From assembly GCA_023390655.1 (NCBI GenBank), contig JAEWCL010000020.1, positions 124,001-188,000 on the forward strand: a stretch of 64,000 nt of DNA, in the 5' to 3' direction. The translations under genes and the position numbers were made by a program. The notes below the pieces were generated by a model. It saw only the letters and a list, made by a program, of their open reading frames with translations, was not told the origin of the DNA and did not search any database. The DNA is from Bacillota bacterium (lineage in GTDB: Bacteria; Bacillota; Clostridia; Christensenellales; CAG-138). Below, piece after piece: positions 50,910 through 58,542 of the stretch; within the stretch, counting starts at the first letter, position 1, and every line of letters begins with the position of its first letter.

Positions 50910-52034
50910 GTGCGAAAGGACGAAATGCCCCGACAGTGGGAGGGGAATGTACGCATCCCGTCCGGATGTGCGATATCCGGCATCATCGCAACAGACGGCA
51001 CAAGGTTCAACGGACAGGAGATTATCGATTCCATCGCCGTCATGCATGACCGTTCCAACGGCCTTGGCGGAGGATTTGCGGGATATGGGATTTACCCGCA
51101 GTACAAGGAGCTGTATGCCCTGCATGTCTTTTATGAATCGCAGGCAAGCAAGGAAGCTTGTGAACAGTTCATGGACCGGCATTACGATATCATCAATCTA
51201 TCGCGTATCCCTGTGCGCCCCATGAAGCAAATCAGTGGGGAGCCTTTGATCTGGCGGTATTTTTTACGGCCTCTTCCCACGAAGCTTGCAAGTAGCCAGC
51301 TCGATGAAAATGAATTCATGGTCAGAAGCGTGATGAAGATCAACACCCAGATCAGCGGCGCTTACGTGTTTTCCTGCGGAAAGAACATGGGCGTATTCAA
51401 GGCTGTGGGGTACCCGGAGGATGTCGGACGTTATTACCGCCTCGAAGAATATGAAGGCTACTGCTGGACGGCGCACGGCCGTTACCCCACCAACACCCCG
51501 GGCTGGTGGGGCGGCGCGCACCCGTTCGGGATGCTTGACTATACCGTCGTGCACAACGGCGAAATCTCCTCTTACGACGCAAACCGCAGGTTCATTGAGA
51601 TGTTCGGTTACTCCTGCACGCTGCAGACGGATACGGAGGTCATCTCCTATATCCTTGATTACCTCACGCGCAAGCAGGGCATGGAGCTGGATGAAGTCGC
51701 AAATGTCATCGCGGCGCCCTTCTGGTCCACCATCTCGCGTATGGAGGATGAAAAGCGGGAGCGCCTGACGTACTTAAGAAACGCATATGCAAGCTTACTG
51801 ATCACCGGTCCCTTTTCCATATTGGTCGGCTTTAGCGGCGGGCTCATGGCCCTAAACGACAGGCTCAAGCTCCGTTCTCTGGTGGCGGCGAAAAAAGGTG
51901 AACGCGTATACCTCGCCAGCGAGGAATGCGGCATCCGTGCCATCGAACCGGATGTAGAGGAGTTTTGGGCGCCGCGCGGCGGCGAGCCTGTCATTGTCCG
52001 TCTCAGTCCCGAGGCGATGGCAAAAGTCGTTTAA
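50910..52034 (+). CDS. glutamate synthase, glutamine amidotransferase subunit (GltB1)
   Basis: A 374-aa class II glutamine amidotransferase, equal to the N-terminal domain of the GltB large subunit. It releases ammonia from glutamine. The nucleophile is C20 in IPSGCAISG, exposed by removal of a short propeptide; further landmarks are HGRYPTNTPGWWGGAHPF and VHNGEISSYDANRRF. GTG 50910 with AAGGAGG eight bases upstream is the likely start; the frame is open to 50775. First of five genes that rebuild glutamate synthase from separate subunits, as in archaea and many Clostridia. Confidence 0.9.
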   Translation: MRKDEMPRQWEGNVRIPSGCAISGIIATDGTRFNGQEIIDSIAVMHDRSNGLGGGFAGYGIYPQYKELYALHVFYESQASKEACEQFMDRHYDIINLSRIPVRPMKQISGEPLIWRYFLRPLPTKLASSQLDENEFMVRSVMKINTQISGAYVFSCGKNMGVFKAVGYPEDVGRYYRLEEYEGYCWTAHGRYPTNTPGWWGGAHPFGMLDYTVVHNGEISSYDANRRFIEMFGYSCTLQTDTEVISYILDYLTRKQGMELDEVANVIAAPFWSTISRMEDEKRERLTYLRNAYASLLITGPFSILVGFSGGLMALNDRLKLRSLVAAKKGERVYLASEECGIRAIEPDVEEFWAPRGGEPVIVRLSPEAMAKVV

Positions 52035-52064
52035 AAGTCGTCTAACGGAAGGGAAGGGTTTACT

Positions 52065-53570
52065 ATGCCAATCAATTTTCAATATCCGGAATATGAAGTC
52101 GTGCGCAATTTTACCCGCTGTATCGCCTGCCGGGTGTGCGAGCGGCAGTGTGCCAACGAGGTGCACCAGTATGACGAGGCGGCAGGTGTTATGACGGCGG
52201 ACGACAGTAAATGTGTGGACTGCCACCGCTGCGTGTCGCTATGCCCCACACGCGCGCTCAAAATTACAAAGTCTGATCATGTATTTAAAGAAAACTCCAA
52301 CTGGTCCAGCGAGGCTATTACGGACATTTACAAGCAGGCGGGTTCCGGCGGCGTGCTGCTTTCTTCCATGGGCACGCCGAAAAACTACCCCGTCTACTGG
52401 GATAAAATCCTTATCAACGCGTCCCAGGTGACAAACCCCTCTATCGACCCGCTGCGCGAACCCATGGAAACGCGCACGTTCTTAGGGAAAAAGCCCACCG
52501 GCATCAAGCGGGACGCAAACGGCAAAATGATCACTAAAATGGAGCCGCAGCTTTCACTTTCCACCCCCATCATGTTTTCCGCCATGAGCTTCGGTTCCAT
52601 CTCCTATAATGCGCACCACAGCTTAGCTATGGCGGCGGAGCGCCTGGGCATTTACTACAACACGGGCGAGGGCGGCCTGCATGAGGATTTCTACCAATAT
52701 GGGCCAAACACCATCGTGCAGGTGGCGTCCGGACGCTTTGGCGTGCACCCGGAGTATTTAAAGGCGGGCGCCGCGATTGAAATCAAAATGGGCCAGGGCG
52801 CAAAGCCGGGTATCGGCGGGCACCTGCCCAGCTCCAAAATCGTGGGCGACGTCGCAAAGACCCGTATGATCCCCAAAGGGACGGACGCGATTTCTCCTGC
52901 GCCGCACCATGATATCTATTCCATTGAGGATTTAAGGCAGCTTGTGTACTCCATCAAGGAGGCCACGCATTATGAGCGGCCCGTGATCGTCAAAATTGCG
53001 GCTGTACACAACGTTTCCGCCATCGCAAGCGGCATTGCGCGAAGCGGCGCGGATATCATCGCCATCGACGGCTTCCGCGGCGGCACAGGCGCTGCGCCCA
53101 CCCGCATCCGGGATAACGTCGGCATCCCCATTGAGCTTGCGCTGGCGAGTGTGGACCAGCGGTTGCGCGAAGAGGGCATTCGCTCGGACGTTTCCATCGT
53201 CGTCGGCGGCAGTATCCGGAACAGCGCGGATGTCGTAAAGGCCATTGCATTGGGCGCAGACGCCGTGTATATGGCGACCGCTCCGCTCTTGGCTTTGGGC
53301 TGCCATCTGTGCCGCACCTGTCACCTCGGCAAGTGCAACTGGGGTATCGCCACACAGAGGCCGGACCTTGTCAAACGCTTGAACCCGGAAATGGGCGCGG
53401 AACGGCTTGTGAATCTCATCACCGCCTATACGCATGAGATCAAAGAGATGATGGGCGGCATGGGCATCAACTCCATCGAGGCCCTGCGCGGAAACAGGCT
53501 GATGCTAAGAGGCGTGGGGCTTACCGAAAAGGAGCTTACAATACTCGGCATCCAGCACGCGGGCGAATAG
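52065..53570 (+). CDS. glutamate synthase, FMN/synthase subunit with ferredoxin domain (GltB2)
   Basis: A 501-aa protein: the FMN-binding glutamate synthase barrel with an N-terminal two-cluster ferredoxin domain (CIACRVCERQC and CVDCHRCVSLCP, residues ~18-60). The barrel makes glutamate from 2-oxoglutarate and ammonia (GEGGLHEDFYQYG, AIDGFRGGTGAAPT, VGGSIRNSADVVKA). The iron-sulfur site CHLCRTCHLGKCNWGI is near residue 425. Lies 30 bases after GltB1. Confidence 0.95.
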   Translation: MPINFQYPEYEVVRNFTRCIACRVCERQCANEVHQYDEAAGVMTADDSKCVDCHRCVSLCPTRALKITKSDHVFKENSNWSSEAITDIYKQAGSGGVLLSSMGTPKNYPVYWDKILINASQVTNPSIDPLREPMETRTFLGKKPTGIKRDANGKMITKMEPQLSLSTPIMFSAMSFGSISYNAHHSLAMAAERLGIYYNTGEGGLHEDFYQYGPNTIVQVASGRFGVHPEYLKAGAAIEIKMGQGAKPGIGGHLPSSKIVGDVAKTRMIPKGTDAISPAPHHDIYSIEDLRQLVYSIKEATHYERPVIVKIAAVHNVSAIASGIARSGADIIAIDGFRGGTGAAPTRIRDNVGIPIELALASVDQRLREEGIRSDVSIVVGGSIRNSADVVKAIALGADAVYMATAPLLALGCHLCRTCHLGKCNWGIATQRPDLVKRLNPEMGAERLVNLITAYTHEIKEMMGGMGINSIEALRGNRLMLRGVGLTEKELTILGIQHAGE

Positions 53571-53583
53571 GGGGAGCGGGAAT

Positions 53584-54012
53584 ATGAAGCGTATTTTTGT
53601 CAACGAACAGTGGTGTTTGGGGTGCCACCTTTGCGAATACAACTGCGCGTTTGCCAATTCCGGGGAAACGGATATGGCAAAGGCCCTTAAGGATGTGCGC
53701 ATCAACCCGCGCATCAAGATCGAGGAAAGCGGGGATATCTTCTTTGCCGTCGCGTGCAGGCACTGTACGGAGCCGCTGTGCGTCAAGGCGTGCATTTCCG
53801 GCGCGCTGACGCTGGAGGAAGGGTTGATTGCTATCAATACCGATCAATGCATGGCATGCTACACCTGTGTGCTCTCCTGCCCGTATGGGGCCATCATGCC
53901 GTCGGCGGACGGCCCCATGCAGAAGTGCGAACTGTGCACCAAGAATGCCTTTGGCGAGCCTGCCTGCGTGTCCGGCTGCCCCAACAAGGCCATCGTGTTT
54001 GAGGAGAGATAA
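53584..54012 (+). CDS. 4Fe-4S ferredoxin-type electron transfer subunit
   Basis: A 142-aa HycB-like protein with four cysteine clusters arranged for several [4Fe-4S] centres (CLGCHLCEYNC, CRHCTEPLCVKAC, CMACYTCVLSCPYG, CELCTKN ... CVSGCPNKA). It most likely passes electrons between the FAD subunit and GltB2. GGGAGCGGGA precedes the ATG; 13 bases after GltB2 and two bases before the FAD subunit gene. Confidence 0.9.
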   Translation: MKRIFVNEQWCLGCHLCEYNCAFANSGETDMAKALKDVRINPRIKIEESGDIFFAVACRHCTEPLCVKACISGALTLEEGLIAINTDQCMACYTCVLSCPYGAIMPSADGPMQKCELCTKNAFGEPACVSGCPNKAIVFEER

Positions 54013-54014
54013 CT

Positions 54015-55244
54015 ATGCAGTATGTGATCATTGGCAATTCCATCGCCGCAATCGGTTGTATCGAGGGCATCCGCCGCGTGGATAAAACGGGGGAGATTAC
54101 GGTTGTGGGAAAGGAACCCTACCATGTATATTCCCGCCCGCTCATTTCCTACCTGCTGCTTGGCAAGACCGACCGGGAGAGCATGGCGTACCGCCCTCGG
54201 GAATTTTATAAAAGCAACGGCTGTACGCTGCTTGCGGGAAAAACGGCTACGAAAATCGATCCGGACGCGCACACCGTCACACTCGACGACGGCGGCGTTC
54301 TCGAGTATGACAAACTGCTCGTCGCCACAGGCTCGCGCGCGTTCGTCCCGCCCATCAAGGGGCTTGATACAGTAGGTGGTTACCATACGTTTATGACGCT
54401 CGACGACGCGGTTAAGCTGAATGCCGAGGTGAACAGGGAGAGCGAAGTGCTCATCATCGGCGCGGGACTCATCGGCCTTAAATGCGCGGAGGGCATCCGC
54501 CACAAGGTCAAAGGCATCACGATCGTGGATATGGCGCAGCAGGTGCTGCCCAGCGTGCTCGACGCGGGCGGCGCAGAGATCGTGAAACGGCACATCGAAG
54601 CGCAGGATATTACGCTGCATCTTGGCGTGAGCATCGCGGGGTTTGCAGGGAAAGAGATGCTGCTCACAGACGGCAGGCGCATCCCGTTTACAACGCTTGT
54701 CGTGGCGGCGGGCGTGCGGCCTGAGGTGGAGCTCGTAACCTCCGCGGGAGGCAAAATCAGCCGCGGCATTGTGACCGATCCGTATGGAAGAACCAGCCTT
54801 ACGGACATATACGCCGCCGGAGACTGTGCGGAAAGCCATGATATTTCAAACGATACCAGCCGCATCTTAGCACTTTTGCCCAACGCGTACATGCAGGGGG
54901 AGGCCGCCGGGAGCCACATGGCGGGCGGCGCGCTGCTGTTTGACAGGGCAATCCCGCTCAACGCGACGTCCCTGTGGGGGCTTCACATGACGACGGCGGG
55001 CAGCTATATCGGGAAAGACCTCGTATATGGCGTAAATGGAGATTACAAGCGCCTGTTCTATGAAAACGACCGACTCAAAGGCTTTATCATCATCGGCAAT
55101 GTGGAGCGTACGGGTATCTATACGGCGCTCATCCGCAACCGCACGCCGCTTTCTTCCATAGACTTTGCGCTGATCTGTGAAAAACCGCAGCTCATGGCAT
55201 TTTCCAAGGCCGACAGGGTCAAACAGCTCGGAGGTATACAATGA
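54015..55244 (+). CDS. NAD(P)/FAD-dependent oxidoreductase subunit
   Basis: A 409-aa pyridine-nucleotide-disulfide-oxidoreductase-type protein. FAD site YVIIGNSIAAIGCIEGI at the N-terminus, NAD(P) site EVLIIGAGLIGLKCAEGI near residue 140, and the second FAD motif TDIYAAGDCAE near residue 265. It would bring electrons from NAD(P)H to the ferredoxin subunit, replacing GltD. Overlaps GltB3 by four bases. Confidence 0.92.
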   Translation: MQYVIIGNSIAAIGCIEGIRRVDKTGEITVVGKEPYHVYSRPLISYLLLGKTDRESMAYRPREFYKSNGCTLLAGKTATKIDPDAHTVTLDDGGVLEYDKLLVATGSRAFVPPIKGLDTVGGYHTFMTLDDAVKLNAEVNRESEVLIIGAGLIGLKCAEGIRHKVKGITIVDMAQQVLPSVLDAGGAEIVKRHIEAQDITLHLGVSIAGFAGKEMLLTDGRRIPFTTLVVAAGVRPEVELVTSAGGKISRGIVTDPYGRTSLTDIYAAGDCAESHDISNDTSRILALLPNAYMQGEAAGSHMAGGALLFDRAIPLNATSLWGLHMTTAGSYIGKDLVYGVNGDYKRLFYENDRLKGFIIIGNVERTGIYTALIRNRTPLSSIDFALICEKPQLMAFSKADRVKQLGGIQ

Positions 55245-55963
55245 TGAACATTGACGCAAAAGGGATGGACTTTCGCGAGCTGAACGAAAAGCTGCGCGAA
55301 GTAGAAGCGCGGGAAATCCTTGTGACCTCCTGCATGGGGCAGCGGTATCTCGCAAACGGCCTGAAGGATAAGTATATCAAGGTGCAGGGCATCCCGGGCA
55401 ACGCCTTGGGCGCGTATATGGACGGCGCGACCATAGAGCTTGCACACAACGCCCAGGACGCCACGGGCGATACCATGAACGACGGGCGCATCATCGTCCA
55501 CGGCTCGGCAGGAGACGCAACCGGGTATTCCATGCGCGGCGGCAAAATTTATGTGCGCGGCAACACGGGATACCGCTGCGGCGTGCATATGAAGGCGTAT
55601 GCAGAAAAGCGGCCGCTCATCGTCGTCGGCGGGCGCGCGGGCAGCTTCTTGGGGGAATATCAGGCAGGTGGCGAAATCTATGTGCTGGGCCTGAATGCAG
55701 AAGGGAAATCCCCTGTCGGTTACTTTTGTGGCACGGGCATCCACGGCGGCGCGATTTATTTGCGCACCAGGGAATTGCCGCGCGACCTTCCCAAACAGGT
55801 AACGGCACGGGTTGCGGACGATGCGGATAAGGCGCATATGGCCGAGCAGCTCAAAGAATACTGCGAAATTTTTGATCTTGACCTTCATGAAATCCTCGCG
55901 CATGAATTCTTTGTATTGACCGCCGATACCGCGAACCCGTATAAGCAGATGTATACGCATTAA
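55241..55963 (+). CDS. glutamate synthase, GXGXG structural subunit (GltB3)
   Basis: A 240-aa right-handed beta-helix protein equal to the C-terminal domain of the GltB large subunit. Repeated glycine turns are seen (DATGDTMNDG, GDATGYSMRGG, GNTGYRCGVHM, GRAGSFLGEYQAGG). It forms the scaffold that helps connect the amidotransferase and synthase parts. ATGA overlap with the FAD gene; a terminator follows. Confidence 0.94.
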   Translation: MMNIDAKGMDFRELNEKLREVEAREILVTSCMGQRYLANGLKDKYIKVQGIPGNALGAYMDGATIELAHNAQDATGDTMNDGRIIVHGSAGDATGYSMRGGKIYVRGNTGYRCGVHMKAYAEKRPLIVVGGRAGSFLGEYQAGGEIYVLGLNAEGKSPVGYFCGTGIHGGAIYLRTRELPRDLPKQVTARVADDADKAHMAEQLKEYCEIFDLDLHEILAHEFFVLTADTANPYKQMYTH

Positions 55964-56292
55964 AAAAAGGATTGCTTTTTGTGCCCGCGCATTGATCGCG
56001 CGGGCATTTTTTGTTTACAATAAACGTAGGGGAAACATGTCGAACAACACTGCTTGTGAAAACGCCGGGAGTATTGCATACTATTGGTAAGGTGTGGGTT
56101 TCACAAAAAAGCCGCAATTGCGTGCAGGATTTGGGAACCCAAAACAAGAATTATTAAAGGCCAATCGTCGGGACATTTTTTTATGGAACGCGCATCGTGA
56201 TGATGTTTGCCTGCATGTTACGGGCGGCATAAACACCCTGCTGCTGGAACCGGCGTTTTTGGACGCATCAAGCAAGGGAAGGAGGAGCCAAT
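55964..56292. other. intergenic region after the glutamate synthase operon
   Basis: 329 bases. Apart from the terminator at 55982 no promoter, RNA or repeat was recognised. The open frame starting at 56094 overlaps the next gene, has no ribosome binding site and no recognisable product. Confidence 0.5.
55982..56012 (+). terminator. intrinsic terminator after the glutamate synthase operon
   Basis: Perfect 9-bp stem TGCCCGCGC / GCGCGGGCA, loop ATTGATC, then TTTTTTG. Confidence 0.92.
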
Positions 56293-56970
56293 TTGGAAGA
56301 TCATCGTTATGTACCCGAGCTCGATGGCACGTTGCGCAGCCATATGATCAAGGTACCGGAGATCATCAAGCAGGCGACGGGGATCAGCATATTCGGTAAG
56401 CTTATTAAATCCCTGGCGTTTACCACCGACGTCGCAATTATTAAAAATATTAATGCAAATGCAATCATCGCGGTCTATCCCTTCACGCCGCAGCCTGCCA
56501 TCACCCACGCGATCATGACCGTGGCGGATGTTCCGGTATTCTGCGGTGTGGGCGGCGGCATTACCGGCGGCAGGCGCACACTTAATATCGCGCAGGACGC
56601 GGAGTTTCAGGGGGCGATGGGCGTCGTTGTGAACGCGCCTACACCCAATGAAACCATCGAAGGGCTAAAACGCATCATCGATATTCCCGTTGTGGTGACC
56701 GTTGTCTCCGAGCATACGGATATCCGGGCCAGGCTCGAAGCGGGAACGGATATCTTCAACGTTTCCGGCGGCCCCAATACGGCGGATATCGTTCGGCAGA
56801 TCCGCAAGGATTTTCCGTATGTGCCGATCATTGCGACAGGAGGCGTCTCGGTGGACAGCATTGCGCTCACATTGGAGGCGGGCGCAAACGCCATCACCTA
56901 CACGCCGCCCGCGCAGGCGACGCTGCTCAAGGGCATTATGGAAAAATACCGCAGCCAGTGGGATGATTAA
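56293..56970 (+). CDS. conserved TIM-barrel-like protein of unknown function
   Basis: A 225-aa protein with a beta/alpha-barrel look. It has repeated strand-loop motifs: AIIAVYPFTPQPAI, VPVFCGVGGGITGGRR, AMGVVVNAPTPNETI, IPVVVTVVSEHTD, and a phosphate-binding-like end VPIIATGGVSVDSI ... GANAITYTPP. Similar proteins occur in Clostridia, often named only hydrolase. No function can be assigned. The start is TTG 56293, five bases after GGAGGAG. Confidence 0.65.
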   Translation: MEDHRYVPELDGTLRSHMIKVPEIIKQATGISIFGKLIKSLAFTTDVAIIKNINANAIIAVYPFTPQPAITHAIMTVADVPVFCGVGGGITGGRRTLNIAQDAEFQGAMGVVVNAPTPNETIEGLKRIIDIPVVVTVVSEHTDIRARLEAGTDIFNVSGGPNTADIVRQIRKDFPYVPIIATGGVSVDSIALTLEAGANAITYTPPAQATLLKGIMEKYRSQWDD

Positions 56971-56981
56971 AAGAGCATATC

Positions 56982-57019
56982 AACAAAGGAGCAAGTACAA
57001 AGACTTGTTCCTTTGTTAT
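56982..57019. terminator. terminator between the TIM-barrel-like gene and the unknown minus-strand gene
   Basis: 15-bp stem AACAAAGGAGCAAGT / ACTTGTTCCTTTGTT (one G-T pair) within an outer AAAGAGC / GCTCTTT pairing; suits both convergent genes. Confidence 0.8.
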
Positions 57020-57029
57020 AGGACGCTCT

Positions 57030-57647
57030 TTATATGGAAAGCGTACGGTGGGCTTCCGACAGGAGGCGGAAAAGTTCCGCTTCAAAATCCAACTGCGTAA
57101 AAAGATCGTATCCGTCCTTGTTTTGAATGTGGCCGGCGAGCGCCTGCAGCTCGCTTTCGCGGTACAGCCTGCACGGCTTTTGGAACAGCCTTTTGCAGCC
57201 GGTTTTCGCAAAGGAGTATCCCAAATCGCAAAAGGGCTTGCTGCAGTCAGACTGAAACACTTTCAAAAAATCATACGCAAAGCCGCGGGTAAGCGTAAAA
57301 AACATTGCCTGCCTGTGCAAAAACGTGTCGTTAGCGTGCGGAAGCAGTGCAATACCCGCTTTGTGCTGAATGAAGTACATCATTAGATAAGCCGTACAAA
57401 ACCGGATTCTCCATTCCGAGCCACTGTCCAGCAGGATTTCATTCACAACGATGTGATACACAGGCTCTGTCCGTCCGATAAATCCATGATTGCGCAGCGA
57501 CAAAAAGACGGGTTCTTTGAGCTCCGGAAACTGTTTGAGCGCGGGCTCCAGATACTGCGCCGCATATTGCTCCAGTTTCTGCGCGCGCAGCTTTGGCATG
57601 CGTTCATGCAGAAAGCGCCAGCAGCCGGATAAATCAGAGCGTTCCAT
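57030..57647 (-). CDS. hypothetical protein, 205 aa
   Basis: No family recognised. Starts MERSDLSGCWRFLHERMP and is mostly helical, with several cysteines (SDCSKPFCDLGYSFAKTGCKRLFQKPC). No signal peptide or membrane helix. AGAAGGGG lies eight bases before ATG 57647; the frame is open to 57671. Codon use looks like the surrounding genes, and a terminator and spacing suggest a single-gene unit. Confidence 0.55.
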   Translation of the reverse strand: MERSDLSGCWRFLHERMPKLRAQKLEQYAAQYLEPALKQFPELKEPVFLSLRNHGFIGRTEPVYHIVVNEILLDSGSEWRIRFCTAYLMMYFIQHKAGIALLPHANDTFLHRQAMFFTLTRGFAYDFLKVFQSDCSKPFCDLGYSFAKTGCKRLFQKPCRLYRESELQALAGHIQNKDGYDLFTQLDFEAELFRLLSEAHRTLSI

Positions 57648-57730
57648 ATTGAGCCCCTTCTGTTGTATCAAAGTTTCCCGATAAAAACATCGCGCCGAAT
57701 GCTCGGCGCGATGCGGAGGATACTTTCATA

Positions 57731-58243
57731 TTACGGCACTGGGGTAGCAGACGGGGCGGGCGTTGCAGTGGGCGTGAAATACCCGGGATTGAGCACCAGC
57801 CCATAGAACATATAAAGGCCCATGGTAATTACGAGCGATATAATCAGCGTCGTGCGCAGTACGGGAATTTTCCGCCCGCCTTTTCTCTCGAGGATATTGG
57901 GAACAAACAACGCGAGCACCGCGGCCAAGATGATGCTCATGGAACCGACAGACTCCATCCTGCCCACTACGACGATGCTTGTCGCGCTTAAAAGCCCCAG
58001 CACAAGGCCCCCAATGATCTGGTACTTCTTCCATTTATCATCGGGAATTGCGGCGATCTTTTTTTCAAACTCCGTAGGTTCGGGCGGCGCTTCTTCCTCA
58101 GGGGGTTCCGCAGGCTCGGGCGTTACATCCAGTTCCGTTTCCGGCGGGGCGTTGAAATCCTCCTTGTCCAAAGTAGGGAAAATATCAAAGTCCTCTCCCA
58201 ACAGGCGCGGCTGCTGCGGTTCCGGATCGCGCTTTTTGAACAT
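57731..58243 (-). CDS. membrane protein with acidic proline-rich N-terminus
   Basis: A 170-aa protein. The N-terminal ~80 residues are cytosolic, acidic and rich in Pro/Glu (DVTPEPAEPPEEEAPPEP), followed by three membrane helices (~95-110, 115-130, 140-160) and a short Ala/Thr/Pro tail (TPTATPAPSATPVP). No family or function is recognised. AAGGAGG lies ten bases before ATG 58243. Confidence 0.65.
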   Translation of the reverse strand: MFKKRDPEPQQPRLLGEDFDIFPTLDKEDFNAPPETELDVTPEPAEPPEEEAPPEPTEFEKKIAAIPDDKWKKYQIIGGLVLGLLSATSIVVVGRMESVGSMSIILAAVLALFVPNILERKGGRKIPVLRTTLIISLVITMGLYMFYGLVLNPGYFTPTATPAPSATPVP

Positions 58244-58542
58244 GCGCAAAGTACCTCCTTGGAAAATTGAATGGTCTTGTCCATTATCGCATACCATATG
58301 AGGCGATGCAAACAGTATTTGCTGCGCGCACAAATCAGGGCCGCGCTTGCGCCCATAGGCAAAAACGGTTTACAAAAGGGAGCTTCGCTGATACAATAAG
58401 ATGGAAATTGGGCGTTTCGCCTCAAGGATAGCCTTTCATAAAGACATACTCAAACCAATAGCTTTGTGACAAGACCTGCGGCAGGCGCTTTTAATCAAAC
58501 GGCAATATAACCTAACCTAATATTACAGGGGGAACTGCACGC
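58244..58542. other. divergent region before the EF-G paralogue
   Basis: 299 bases between the minus-strand membrane protein and the EF-G-like gene. It holds the plus-strand promoter at 58370 and a ~145-base leader with a small CCTG-CGG-CAGG hairpin near 58475. No riboswitch was recognised. Confidence 0.45.
58370..58397 (+). promoter_or_regulatory. promoter of the EF-G-like gene
   Basis: TTTACA at 58370-58375, 16-base spacer, TACAAT at 58392-58397. Confidence 0.6.
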
